From Hormoscilla sp. GM7CHS1pb (GTDB lineage: Bacteria; Cyanobacteriota; Cyanobacteriia; Cyanobacteriales; Desertifilaceae): DNA of 64,000 nucleotides. Positions 1 through 8,984 of the stretch are shown piece by piece. The stretch's first letter is position 1, and each line of letters opens with the position of its first letter. The notes under the pieces were generated by a model. That model searched no databases. It saw only the letters and a program-made list of their open reading frames with translations, and was not told the DNA's origin. The translations under genes were made by a program, and so were the position numbers. The stretch is taken from the NCBI GenBank assembly GCA_014323675.1, contig JACONN010000005.1, forward strand, positions 620,001 to 684,000, read 5' to 3'.

Positions 1-1326
1 CAAACCAGATGCACCGCCGACATCAATTATATCTCCGACAGCATACTGGTCTTCCAACAAAATCAAGCAGCCATTAATGACATCTTTGACAAAACTCTGG
101 GAGGCAAAGGATACAGCAATGCCGAGAATTCCGGCACCAGCTAGCACTGGGCCAACCGGAATCTGTAGTTGATTGAGCATCAAAATAATGCCCAGGCTAG
201 TAAATAAGAAGGTAGCAATGCCTTTAAGTACGACGGTAAAGGTAGAAAAGCGCAAAGCCTGGCGTTTAGAGGCGGTGCGGGTAAGAGTCCCCGTTTCTTG
301 CAATGTCTTGAAGAAGCGGTCAATGGCAACAGAACTGGCGCGAATGGCCAAGTTAGTACCGAGAAAAATTAGCATAATCCAGATAGGCTGTTTGAGCAGT
401 AAAAAATGCAGCCAGCGGGTCCAGGGAAATAGTCCGAGGAGCCCGATGAAAGCGCCAGCCCAAATTATCACCCGACTCCATTGCAGCAGCCACCGCTGAA
501 GAGTATTGATATTTCGCCGTCTTTCCCAAGCATACCTTTGCTGATTGGCTTCTACGATCTCTGACTGCTGCTGGGGGATGGGTAATTCGACCTCAGTTGT
601 TGGTGGCGACTCTGCTATTGCTTGGGGTTCGAGTTCCTGGAGAGTTTCCCATTGAGTTAAGGCGCGTTTTTGTAATAAAGTCAGTATCCTGGTAACGATA
701 ATTACTGCGAGGATTATTCCCCCAGAGATTAAACCCCGATCCAGTAAATATTGAGGCGATCGCTCAATTTGGGCTTGCATGAGGGCCAGGCGGAGGATAT
801 CCGTCAGTCTTGCGGCCCAGCTTTCCACCGACAGTCCGTATAGTTGAGCATCTTGGGAGGTGACAGTCAGGACTTGGCGCTTGGCCAATTGGTCGCCATC
901 TGCAACAAAAATTACGGTGGAATTATTCAGAGTTCCCACCGTGACTTCCAGGGTATCGGGATCAAAACCCTTGCGAAAACGTCCTCCATAAAGTGGATTT
1001 TCGATAATGCCCTTCAATTCGTTCTGGATAATTTGTACTCGCGTTTGAATGGGGAATTGACCATCTTGTTGTTCGGTCCCGATCGAGGCGAATGCGGCCA
1101 CTCTAAATAGTTTATAGCCATCGAGGATGACGGGAGCGGAAATCATATTTCCCACGCGGATCTCATCGACGGCAGGGTTAAGGGTGCTGCCCGAAGATGG
1201 CCCTGGCAGACCCGGAATTTGTCCCACAGCTGCTGGTGCGGTTGTCAGAGTGAAGGCCAGCAGACTGACAAGCAGAAAGCTAGTAAGAGAACGATATCCG
1301 ATCGATAGTTTTCTGACATTTTCCAT
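1..1326 (-). CDS. MscS-family mechanosensitive ion channel, C-terminus cut by window edge
   Basis: Reading the minus strand from the ATG at 1326 gives 442 codons that stay open to the window edge. A hydrophobic signal-like segment (about residues 11-33) is followed by a soluble, presumably periplasmic region. A run of membrane segments then leads to the MscS pore helix and beta domain, with GPVLAGAGILGIAVSFASQS and then DVINGCLILLEDQYAVGDII, which are hallmark MscS motifs. The protein would form a tension-gated channel in the inner membrane that releases solutes on osmotic downshift. The large N-terminal extension is typical of cyanobacterial homologues. An in-frame ATG at 1359 would add 11 residues; I prefer 1326 because the signal-like segment follows it closely. 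The gene lies 85 bp downstream of ureC on the same strand, with no functional link apparent. Confidence 0.88.
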   Translation of the reverse strand, partial: MENVRKLSIGYRSLTSFLLVSLLAFTLTTAPAAVGQIPGLPGPSSGSTLNPAVDEIRVGNMISAPVILDGYKLFRVAAFASIGTEQQDGQFPIQTRVQIIQNELKGIIENPLYGGRFRKGFDPDTLEVTVGTLNNSTVIFVADGDQLAKRQVLTVTSQDAQLYGLSVESWAARLTDILRLALMQAQIERSPQYLLDRGLISGGIILAVIIVTRILTLLQKRALTQWETLQELEPQAIAESPPTTEVELPIPQQQSEIVEANQQRYAWERRRNINTLQRWLLQWSRVIIWAGAFIGLLGLFPWTRWLHFLLLKQPIWIMLIFLGTNLAIRASSVAIDRFFKTLQETGTLTRTASKRQALRFSTFTVVLKGIATFLFTSLGIILMLNQLQIPVGPVLAGAGILGIAVSFASQSFVKDVINGCLILLEDQYAVGDIIDVGGASGL

Positions 1327-1411
1327 AAATATAGCTATGAGACTTGCAATTATTTCCATAAATTCCAACGTTTTTCCCAACGTTCGTAATAAAGACTTTA
1401 GTCTTTCCCTG

Positions 1412-3121
1412 TCAAAAGAGAAAATAGCGTTGTGCCATTGGCAGGACGGTTGCGGGTTCGCAGGTGAGTAATTCGCCATCGGCCCTGACTTCGTATGTTT
1501 CTGGGTCTACTTCTATCTTAGGCAAAGCGTCGTTCAGCTTCATATCTTTTTTGGTTAATTTCCGGATATTGCGGACGGCAACAGCGGGTTTTTCTAACCC
1601 GAGTTGGGTTGGTATTTCTTTTTCGATCGCTGCTTGGGAGACAAATGTCACAGATGTCGCCGAAATTGCCCCGCCAAAGCTGGCAAACATGGGGCGCATA
1701 TGGACTGGTTGGGGAGTAGGGATGCTAGCATTGGCGTCACCCATTTGGGAATAGGCGATCGCGCCACCCTTGATCACCATTTCCGGTTTCACCCCAAAGA
1801 ATGCGGGTTTCCACAAGCACAAATCTGCCAATTTGCCAACCTCTACGGAACCGACATAATGAGAAATGCCGTGGGTAATAGCGGGGTTAATGGTATACTT
1901 AGCAATATAGCGCTTGACGCGGAAATTGTCATGGCGATCGCTATCTTGGGGGAGATGCGATCGCTGCACCTTCATTTTATGGGCCGTTTGCCAAGTTCTG
2001 AGAATCACTTCCCCGACTCGTCCCATAGCTTGGGAGTCAGAAGCAATCATGCTGATAGCGCCCAGGTCATGTAAGATATCTTCAGCAGCGATGGTTTCCC
2101 GGCGAATGCGAGACTCAGCGAAGGCGACATCTTCGGGGATACTGGGGTCTAAATGGTGGCAAACCATCAGCATATCTAGGTGTTCTTCCAGGGTATTGAG
2201 GGTATAAGGGCGGGTCGGATTTGTGGAAGATGGTAGCACATTTCCTTGAGAGCAAACCTTAATAATATCGGGGGCATGTCCGCCGCCAGCGCCTTCCGTG
2301 TGGTAGGTATGGATAGCACGATTTTTGAAAGCATCGATGGTAGTTTCGACAAATCCCGCTTCATTAAGAGTATCGGTGTGAATAGCAACTTGGAGGTCAT
2401 AGGCATCAGCAACCGATAGGCAAGTATCGATCGCCCCTGGGGTAGTACCCCAATCTTCGTGTAACTTCAATCCCATGGCCCCGGCCATAACTTGTTCTAC
2501 CAAACCTTGGGGTTGACTGCTGTTACCTTTACCTAAGAAACCGAGATTAACGGGAAAAGCATCTGCTGCTTGCAACATGCGGTGAATATGCCAAGGTCCG
2601 GGAGTACAGGTAGTGGCATTGGTGCCCGTAGCAGGACCAGTCCCGCCCCCCAGCATAGTTGTTATCCCAGAGGCGATCGCGGTTTCAATCTGTTGGGGAC
2701 AGATAAAATGGATATGGGCATCTATGCCCCCTGCGGTCAGAATCATTCCTTCGCCTGCCACTGCTTCGGTGCCCGGACCAATAATAATATCGACAGCATC
2801 TTGAATATAGGGATTGCCTGCTTTACCAATCTTAGCAATCTTACCATCTTTGATACCCACATCAGCTTTAACTATGCCCCACCAATCTAATATTAAAGCA
2901 TTCGTGATGACCATGTCAACCGCACCATCAGCATTAGAAATAGGAGATTGTCCCATGCCATCCCGGATCACCTTGCCGCCGCCAAACTTGACTTCATCCC
3001 CATAGGTAGTATAATCTGATTCCACTTCAATGAACAGTTCCGTGTCCGCCAGACGCAGGCGATCGCCCACCGTGGGGCCGTAGGTTTGGGCATAGGCGCG
3101 GCGATCCATTCGGTAGGTCAT
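1412..3121 (-). CDS. ureC: Urease subunit alpha
   Basis: This 569-residue protein is full length for UreC, the nickel-containing catalytic subunit of urease, which hydrolyses urea to ammonia and carbamate in the cytoplasm. Visible motifs include the metal-binding GIDAHIHFICPQQ, the carbamylated-lysine segment GLKLHEDWGTTP, the HTEGAGGGHAPD loop and the flap cysteine region MVCHHLDPSIPEDVAFAESR. It begins MTYRMDRRAYAQTYGPTVGD, the usual start. A GGAGAAAG-type ribosome binding site lies just upstream. ureA, ureB and the accessory genes are not adjacent, so the urease genes are scattered here, as in many cyanobacteria. The reading frame is intact. Confidence 0.97.
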   Translation of the reverse strand: MTYRMDRRAYAQTYGPTVGDRLRLADTELFIEVESDYTTYGDEVKFGGGKVIRDGMGQSPISNADGAVDMVITNALILDWWGIVKADVGIKDGKIAKIGKAGNPYIQDAVDIIIGPGTEAVAGEGMILTAGGIDAHIHFICPQQIETAIASGITTMLGGGTGPATGTNATTCTPGPWHIHRMLQAADAFPVNLGFLGKGNSSQPQGLVEQVMAGAMGLKLHEDWGTTPGAIDTCLSVADAYDLQVAIHTDTLNEAGFVETTIDAFKNRAIHTYHTEGAGGGHAPDIIKVCSQGNVLPSSTNPTRPYTLNTLEEHLDMLMVCHHLDPSIPEDVAFAESRIRRETIAAEDILHDLGAISMIASDSQAMGRVGEVILRTWQTAHKMKVQRSHLPQDSDRHDNFRVKRYIAKYTINPAITHGISHYVGSVEVGKLADLCLWKPAFFGVKPEMVIKGGAIAYSQMGDANASIPTPQPVHMRPMFASFGGAISATSVTFVSQAAIEKEIPTQLGLEKPAVAVRNIRKLTKKDMKLNDALPKIEVDPETYEVRADGELLTCEPATVLPMAQRYFLF

Positions 3122-3142
3122 GCTTTCTCCTTAATTTTCCCG

Positions 3143-3220
3143 AGTCCCTTGACATATATTATCTGACAATATATAATAGCAGTCAAGGTACACAGACGGT
3201 TGACATTTATGGGATATGAT
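3143..3220 (+). repeat. Upstream copy of a roughly 75-bp repeat flanking the UPF0175 gene
   Basis: This segment and 3578-3650 share GAGTCCCTTGACA, an inverted GTCAAGG half-site, ACACAGACGGTTGACATTT and GGATATGAT in the same order. The two copies bracket the 276-bp UPF0175 gene. The downstream copy has an 11-bp perfect inverted repeat (3579-3589 and 3611-3621). Either a regulatory region was duplicated with the gene, or these are operator sites for the encoded DNA-binding protein. Confidence 0.6.
3149..3177 (+). promoter_or_regulatory. Perfect-consensus sigma-70 promoter upstream of the UPF0175 gene
   Basis: TTGACA at 3149-3154 and TATAAT at 3172-3177 are separated by exactly 17 bp, matching the consensus fully. 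The element sits inside an inverted repeat (GTCCCTTGAC at 3144-3153 and GTCAAGGTAC at 3182-3191), so a regulator bound to the repeat would cover both promoter boxes. It reads toward the UPF0175 gene at 3303. Promoter activity is inferred from sequence only. Confidence 0.6.
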
Positions 3221-3302
3221 CTACTATATCAGATAGGGGGGAAACTATGTAAACTGCAGAATCACCGATTAATGTGCTCCCCGCAGAGCACATCGAAGGC
3301 AA

Positions 3303-3578
3303 GTGGAATTCAGCATACCAGTGACTGGCATACCAGAAGCCCATTGGTTAGAGGCATATCGCAAAGGGAAAGAAGCATTAATAATGTCGCTGTTGCAACA
3401 AGGGGATATCAGTAGCGGACGTGCAGCAAGACTGCTCTCGCTTTCCCGCTTACAGGTGTTAGACTTAATGAGCGAGTATGGCATTTCACCCTTTGACGAT
3501 AGCATGACATTGGAGGAGTTTCAAGCAGAAGTAGCCGCTGCTGCTCGCCAGATGGAAAAATATAAACAATTTTCCTGA
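3303..3578 (+). CDS. UPF0175 family small protein (predicted antitoxin)
   Basis: The 91-residue product has the UPF0175 pattern: a region rich in SSGRAARLLSLSRLQVLDLM (a helix-turn-helix-like segment), then EYGISPFDD and an acidic helix at the C-terminus. Members of this family usually act as DNA-binding antitoxins next to a DUF3368/PIN toxin. No such toxin follows here; the next genes are a DUF433/DUF5615 pair. The start is a GTG at 3303, preceded by GAAGG. The gene has its own consensus promoter and is bracketed by repeat copies. It may be an orphan antitoxin left after loss of its toxin. Confidence 0.75.
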   Translation: MEFSIPVTGIPEAHWLEAYRKGKEALIMSLLQQGDISSGRAARLLSLSRLQVLDLMSEYGISPFDDSMTLEEFQAEVAAAARQMEKYKQFS

Positions 3579-3650
3579 GTCCCTTGACAGATACGAGTTA
3601 ATATCATACTTGTCAAGGGACACAGACGGTTGACATTTCACCGGATATGA
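3578..3650 (+). repeat. Downstream copy of the repeat flanking UPF0175, with 11-bp inverted repeat
   Basis: The copy starts at the UPF0175 stop codon and ends 35 bp before the DUF433 start. GTCCCTTGACA at 3579-3589 pairs perfectly with TGTCAAGGGAC at 3611-3621. It could serve as an operator or a weak promoter for the following toxin-antitoxin pair, since TTGACA is retained at 3584 but the -10 box is poor. Confidence 0.55.
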
Positions 3651-3685
3651 TATCAGATTACAGATGAAACCAACAATAGCATAAT

Positions 3686-4006
3686 ATGAACCAACCAACA
3701 GCCACCGAGTACAAGCACATCCAGCTGGATGCCAAAGGCATACCTCTGATCGGCGGAACCACGATGAAAGTGGTAGAATTAGTCATGGCCCATATGGCTT
3801 ACGGCTGGGGGCCAGAAGAGTTGCACTATCAACATCCATATCTGACCATGAGTCAGATTCATTCTGCCTTTGCTTATTACTGGGAGCATAAAGAGGAACT
3901 TGATGCCGATATAGAACTGCGAGAAGAGTACGTGAAACAGGCAGAACGTTCAGCAGGGCCATCACCTATAGCTGCTAAATTGCGGGCAATGGGGTTATTA
4001 AAATGA
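3686..4006 (+). CDS. DUF433 family antitoxin
   Basis: The 106-residue protein matches DUF433, a helix-turn-helix domain family of predicted antitoxins. The core reads GIPLIGGTTMKVVELVMAHM followed by GWGPEELHYQHPYLTMSQIH and a YYWEHKEELD segment, the typical family layout. It overlaps the next gene by 4 bp (ATGA), a classic translational coupling between antitoxin and toxin. It should neutralise the DUF5615 protein and repress the operon. The frame is intact, unlike that of its partner. Confidence 0.85.
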   Translation: MNQPTATEYKHIQLDAKGIPLIGGTTMKVVELVMAHMAYGWGPEELHYQHPYLTMSQIHSAFAYYWEHKEELDADIELREEYVKQAERSAGPSPIAAKLRAMGLLK

Positions 4007-4349
4007 GTATAGCCCTATATATGGATGAGCACGTCCATCAAGCAATTACAAAAGAGTTGCGCCAAAGAGGTGTAAATGTTTTGACAGTTCAAGAAGATGG
4101 ACGTACTAGTTTTCCTGACTCCATTATCCTTGACCGTGCAACGGAAATTAAGCGTGTCATGTTTTCACAAGACCAGGATTTTCTGGTTGAAGCGAAACGT
4201 CGTCAGACTGCTGGGATAAATTTTGCTGGTGTCATCTACGCCCGTCAATCCATGTCTATATTGGTGATTGTATACGAGACTTGGAACTGATTGCTAAAGC
4301 CTGTAATCCTGAAGACTGTGCAAACTACGTCCAATACCTGCCCTTGTAA
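4003..4349 (+). pseudogene. DUF5615 PIN-like toxin with a 2-bp insertion near its C-terminus
   Basis: The N-terminal 80 residues (MSIALYMDEHVHQAITKELR, VLTVQEDGRT, FSQDQDFLVEA, GINFAGVIYARQ) match the DUF5615 PIN-like ribonuclease toxins. The frame then ends early at 4290. In another frame the sequence continues as IGDCIRDLELIAKACNPEDC and stops at 4349, which is the normal family ending. Removing 2 bp from TCTATATTGG near 4256-4263 joins both parts and gives exactly 115 codons. The conserved acidic residues lie before the break, so partial activity is possible, but the C-terminal helix is lost. Confidence 0.75.
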
Positions 4350-4500
4350 TCTAGGATTTGGTAATGAATATAGCATAGCAGAAAGAAGCATGGAGAGAAT
4401 ATTTTGGTTAGAAGCTGTTATATTTAAACCCATTGTGGCCTAAGAAACCCGGGTACTTAGAGAAACCGGGTTTCGGGTGGAAATCTGCGGCTGCTGTAGG
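4350..4500. other. Spacer between convergent toxin and DUF4276 genes
   Basis: No coding signal is seen. It contains a copy of the dispersed palindrome around GAAACCCGGGT and GAAACCGGGTTTC (about 4445-4478), which may act as a bidirectional terminator for the two converging genes. Confidence 0.4.
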
Positions 4501-5150
4501 CTAAACATTTGCCAACCCTGACAGAAACTCTACAAATGGCCCAAAGCATTGAGGACAGCGAACGGCAATATCTTGATAGGAAGCATTACTCAAGATATTG
4601 GCAGCATCTACAGCTTCTTTATAGGGTCTACCGCAACTAGCAAAAAGTCTCTTGACAACCTGTTTGGGGGGAGATCGTGGTTTTGATCCTCAACTGGCAG
4701 TTGCCATGTCACCTTCAAGGAATTGACTCCAAGGAAGGTTTTTAATTGCGCCTCAGCAGCAAGGATGAGGGTTTCCAGCTCGTACTTAAAGCCGAATATC
4801 TGAAAACGCTCTCTCAGTCGAGGATCGTCTCCCAACCCTCGACTCTGCAAAGTTTCATGAAACTTATCGATCATTCCCTTCTTCAGTTCCGCAAAGGTTT
4901 CGTGTGGGAACCCCTTATTTTTCGGGTATAAGTCGGGAATGGCCACAACAACTGTATTGGGATTGTTGAGGATAATGTTAACGGATGTGACCGGAATGGT
5001 GAGCAATAAAAATTTCTTGGCATCACCTGCTTTCGCCCGGAAAAATTCTATACTAATACCTTCGGTAGCTTTTTCGGCAATTAAAGGTGCTAGTAATGCT
5101 TCCATTGCAAGTTTGTCAGAAGAACCTTCCACATAAATCACGACTCTCAT
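4501..5150 (-). pseudogene. DUF4276 (TOPRIM-like) protein, frameshifted at a C6 run
   Basis: The protein starts MRVVIYVEGSSDKLAMEALL, a TOPRIM-like acidic start typical of DUF4276, and contains VVVAIPDLYPKN and GFKYELETLILA. The open frame stops at 4608. Another frame, entered at the G6/C6 run at 4666-4671, continues PPKQVVKRLFASCGRPYKEA to a TAG at 4501, and adding one C gives exactly 217 codons. The ATG overlaps the stop of the upstream AAA ATPase by ATGA, so the two form one translationally coupled unit. DUF4276 proteins commonly accompany AAA ATPases. By analogy with OLD and PARIS systems, I infer a TOPRIM nuclease partner in defence. Confidence 0.7.
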
Positions 5151-6323
5151 GACAGCACCTCCAAATGATCGCTCCAGTGCAAGTACTCAATTTCTTCGAT
5201 TCCAAAATCCTTTATCATGTCTGTTAAAGTTTGGGAATTAGCTGGCTTCAAGAACTTAGCTGCCCCATTTTCCTTTCGGAGGAGGGCAATTTGTTCAAAA
5301 TCAAACTGGAGGAGAAAAAATGACCCATGGGAAGTTACAAGAATCTGGGTATGTTTCCAGGATGCTTTATCGAAGAAGGCAGCTAGAACTGGAAAGGTCC
5401 GGGGATGAAGGCCCTGTTCGGGTTCGTCGATACAAATCAGAGAGGGCGGGTTGGGGTGCAGGCAAAGGCCTGAACCAACAGATTAAACGCAGACTGCCGT
5501 CCGATAAGTCGGCCAGGCTTAATTCCCGATCGCATCCTTGTTCGCGCCAGAAAGTCATGACTTCCCCGGGGGCGCTTCTAGCTTTAACAGTCAAACTCTG
5601 GAAGCCGCGAATTTGACCGCGCAAATGTAATTGCAGTTGGTCAAATAGTTCGGGATGTTCCGTCATCAAATAATGCAATACGGCACTCAAATTGCCCCCA
5701 TCTTCATCCAGCCAGGGTTCCGGTTCCACTAGCACCGGTTTGCGAATCTTGTCAGTGGCGATGTTGAAGGTGCTGTAAAACCGCCAACTGCGAATATAAT
5801 CCCCCAGTTGCAAGAGGATTTTCATTCTGGGGTCGGCGATAGTGCCGAGGGCAAGGCGATCGCGCCTGGAGACCATTTCTTGTTGAATCTCGGCGTGGAC
5901 TTCCCCTGCTGGCTGATGAATGAAGCCTTGGTTGCCGCGCCGATCCAGGAATAAAAAAGGTCTCACCCCCTCCGTGGCCGACTCGACTCGTTCGGTGGAA
6001 ACTTCGTGACGAATTCTCGGTCCGGTCAGTTCTCCTTGGTAACGAACGGGGACTCCGTCGGCCAGATCGATTTCCAGGTCCCAGGCAAACTTTTTTGGTC
6101 CCGGTATGTGGAAAATCTGTTGCCCGATCGACCCGGGAATAATTTCGCTAGGGATATCCCCCTGCATGCCATCGCGCAAAAACTTCAAAAATTCAAACAG
6201 GCAAGACTTCCCTGAACCATTAGAACCCACTATAACTTCCAGGGGGGACAGGGGAGCGACAAAATCTCTAAAGGGTCGATAACCTTTAATTTTCACTGAT
6301 GTGAGCCGTGGATGCTTATACAT
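5147..6323 (-). pseudogene. AAA family ATPase (AAA_21/OLD-like), frameshifted before Walker B
   Basis: The ATG at 6323 follows GGGAGG by an ideal distance. The N-terminus holds Walker A in LEVIVGSNGSGKSCLFEFL and a signature-like LSLADLSDGSLRL. The open frame then goes astray and ends at 5367. Deleting one base at the GGCC at 5467-5470 gives CLHPNPPSLICIDEPEQGL (Walker B), then QILVTSHGS (the H-loop) and a C-terminus that stops at 5147, overlapping the DUF4276 start. The repaired length is 391 residues. The family consists of ABC-like ATPases related to RecF/OLD that partner with TOPRIM nucleases. A single base separates this from an intact two-gene module, so either a sequencing error or recent inactivation is likely. 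Confidence 0.75.
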
Positions 6324-6393
6324 TGGACACCTCCCTTGACAGGAACACCGAATATACTCTAATATCAACATGATAGTTTAATGGAGTCAAGCA

Positions 6394-6747
6394 ATGGCAG
6401 TTCTGCGCCTAGAAAACGAGACCACCTATACCGAACAGTCGGAAATTGCCAGTCATCTCGCCCCCCTGAAGATTCAGCTGCACCGCTGGCCCGTGGGAGA
6501 TAGCCCCCGCTTGCAGAGTTTATTGGCACAAGCAAGTCTCAGTGAAGAGGAAAAAACCGAAGTGCTAACAGAGTTGGATGGTTACTTTCAGCAACTCCAG
6601 CAAAAGTCAGGTTATTAGTCCCGGGATTTAGTTGTACTGCACCCTGATGTTCCTAATCTGGATGGGCTCCTCTCTAAGTTCGATCGCATGCACACCCATG
6701 CAGATGATGAGGTGCGCTATATAATAGATGGGGAAGGAGTGTTTGCC
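6394..6747 (+). pseudogene. Acireductone dioxygenase remnant (amber stop, catalytic C-terminus lost)
   Basis: The first 74 codons match the N-terminus of cyanobacterial acireductone dioxygenase, the methionine-salvage enzyme: LKIQLHRWPVGDSPRLQSLL and a YFQQLQQKSGY segment. A TAG at 6616-6618 replaces the usual Gln codon. Reading on in frame gives SRDLVVLHPDVPNLDGLLSK and then MHTHADDEVRYIIDGEGVF, the metal-binding HxH region of the cupin. The remaining half of the cupin, with further metal ligands, is missing; the EamA transporter start follows at once, in the same frame. A functional dioxygenase cannot be made. Confidence 0.8.
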
Positions 6748-7703
6748 ATGAGCAGTAAACTAGAGCTGGAACTACCGCAGCAACCAACAAGGCCAACGGG
6801 CGATCTGATTTTATTATCTGTAGCCTTAGTTGCCGTATCCGTGGCCGCCATCTTGATTAAATTGAGCGAACGGGAAATCGGCCCCAATGCTACAATCTTT
6901 AATCGCTTGTGGATTGCTACCCTTGCTTTTAGCCTGTGGAATGGACTCAAAGCAGTAGTGGACCGAAAAGAGGAAAAGATAACAGTAAAGTCATTGCCAG
7001 ATAGTCATCAGGAAGGCTTATTATTTATATTAGTCGGAATAGTTGGTTCTGCCTCAGTCATCTGCTGGGCTTGGTCCCTGACTCAGACAAGCGTAGCTAA
7101 TTCTACTGTACTGCGGAGTATGTCTCCGGTATTCACCAGTTTAGGGGATGGCTGTTATTCAATCAGCGTTTTGACCGCAGATTTCTGGCAGGTATGGTGC
7201 TGGCAATTTTGGGCGCGATCGCCCTAGAATGGGACGACCTCCAAATAGATAGCGATCGCCTGATTGGCGACTTAGTAGCCTTACTTTCAGCTTTATTCTA
7301 TGCCGCTAATCTGCTGATTATCGAAGCACTCCGGTCTAATTTTACTGCTGCTACCATTCTGCTGTGGCGCTGTGGCATTGGCAGTTTATTTCTGCTGCCG
7401 ATCCTGTGGCTGACAGAAGACCAGTTTTTCCCCAAAACTATAGAAGGATGGCTAATTATCATCGCCCTTGCTGTCATCTGTCAAACCTTTGGACAGGGGT
7501 TGCTAGTCCATACACTTAATCGATTTTCCTCCGGCTTCGTGGCTGTAGTGCTGCTGTTTGAACCCGCGATCGCTGCTTTTTTTGCTTGGCTGATTTTTGC
7601 CGAACAATTAACTCTCGTGAATGGACTAGCTTTTGCTGTAGTTTTAGCAGGCATTTACCTCACCAAGACCAGTGGATCTGCCGAGAAAGTTGCAACTGAA
7701 TGA
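6748..7703 (+). pseudogene. EamA/DMT family transporter, single-base frameshift
   Basis: The protein begins MSSKLELELPQ and has about ten hydrophobic segments arranged as two EamA repeats, as in drug/metabolite transporters of the inner membrane. The first frame runs to 7227 and the second from about 7150 to 7703. Adding one G to GGGG at 7144-7147 gives MSPVFTSLGGWLLFNQRFDR and joins the halves into 319 codons. The substrate is unknown. The gene directly abuts the acireductone dioxygenase remnant with no stop between them, so the ORF starting at 6688 is a chimera. Confidence 0.72.
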
Positions 7704-7767
7704 TTGGGATGATTCAACATCCTATAACAATTACCAAGATGTTGCGAAAGTTGAGAAACCAGGTTGA

Positions 7768-8604
7768 TTAAAAAAAACTGGTTTCTGAGGATCTCGATCG
7801 CGAATCAAATGACAGTCTGGAACCCGGAACTTTCATCCACAGGCGATAAATGCAATTTCTGGCCGTAATGTATAGACTTTTACGATCGCTATCGCCCCAA
7901 GTCAGGTTAGCAGGAACCTCTGGCAGTTCGATCCTGTCCAGTAGCTGTCCAGAGGGCGAGAAAACCCACAAACCAGACAGTCCTGTACTGTAAACATTTC
8001 CTTGGGAATCTACCTTTATCCCGTCTGGATGTTCCAGTTGGGCAAAAATCATTCCCGACCTCAGCGTACCGTCAGGTTGAACATCAAAAACCCAGATTAT
8101 ATCCTGGCGGAAATCGCTCACGTAGAGTTTTTGCTCATCTGGCGAAAAGGCAATGCCATTGGGATGGGTCAAGTCTTTAACGAGTAAGGTCAGCTTCCCA
8201 TCTGGCGAGATGCGATAGACTCCATAAAAGCCCAATTCTTCCGGTTGTTTCTTGAGCCCATAGGACTCCAAACCATAGGAGGGGTCGGTAAAGTAGATGC
8301 TACCATCAGACTTAACGACCAGATCGTTGGGGCTATTGAGTCGCTTGCCTTCGTACTGACTAGCAAGAGTGACTATTGTACCGTCTCTCTAAGCGCGATA
8401 TCCGACGGTGCCGATATTCAGCCGAAAGTAAACGTCCTTCCCTGTCGGTAGCATTGCCATCAGCATTCCCAGAATCTTGACGAAATATTTCTATTTTTTT
8501 CATCCTTCCATTGATATATCCGATTGGCGGGAATATCGCTAAACAGGAGGAAGCCCGCAGGATGCCAAACCGGTCCCTCTGTAAACTGAAAGCCCGATGC
8601 GACT
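7768..8604 (-). pseudogene. SMP-30/gluconolactonase-like beta-propeller, fragmented
   Basis: The intact C-terminal part (7768-8271) contains RISPDGKLTLLVKDLTHPNG, IAFSPDEQKLYVSDF and HPDGIKVDSQGNVYSTGLSG, typical of SMP-30/gluconolactonase propellers. Upstream, in the same frame, lies LNSPNDLVVKSDGSIYFTDP, and further upstream, across at least two frame changes, FQFTEGPVWHPAGFLLFSDI. These are successive family motifs. The gene is cut at about 8604, where the sequence switches abruptly to a dockerin-like fragment on the other strand. Family enzymes hydrolyse sugar lactones with a divalent metal. This copy is non-functional as read. Confidence 0.75.
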
Positions 8605-8840
8605 GAAGGTGCCACTCGCGATACATCAGAAATTGTTGCCTACTTGGATGAAACGGCGGACACCATGTTAGATGTAGATGGCAATGGCACGGCGGGAGCG
8701 TTAACTGATGGCATTTTATTCCTGCGCCATGCTCTCGGGTTTCAAGATCAGGCTTTGATCTCGGGTGCAGTAAGTCCAGATGCCACCCGTACTACTGCGG
8801 AGGCAATTAATGAGCACCTGCAATCTTTCAGCCTGATGTA
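8605..8840 (+). pseudogene. Dockerin-like repeat fragment (duplicate of 9649-9879)
   Basis: The translation MLDVDGNGTAGALTDGILFL followed by RHALGF is a calcium-binding dockerin type I-like repeat common in secreted cyanobacterial proteins. It has no start or upstream domain and is nearly identical in DNA to the end of the gene at 9220-9882. It is therefore a partial duplication that landed against the truncated SMP-30 gene. Confidence 0.7.
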
Positions 8841-8911
8841 AAATCAAATAATAGTGTAAGATAAGGTAAGATTAAGATAGATGGACCAAACGAGGTCAAA
8901 TGACCCGAGCT

Positions 8912-8984
8912 GTAGGGGCGAAGCATTCGGAGAGTCCATTTGTCAACTTATATCATAATTTGTCGCCCGAATGCTTCGCCCGTC
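8912..8984. repeat. Palindromic element with GGGCGAAGCATTCGG arms
   Basis: GGGCGAAGCATTCGG (8916-8930) pairs with CCGAATGCTTCGCCC (8967-8981) around an AT-rich centre. The same core forms the middle of the MITE at 11428-11547. The rest of 8841-9219 holds no gene; it has a shortened CCTAAAGGGCCTGGCTACAT repeat near 9042-9061 and other repeat debris. Confidence 0.65.
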
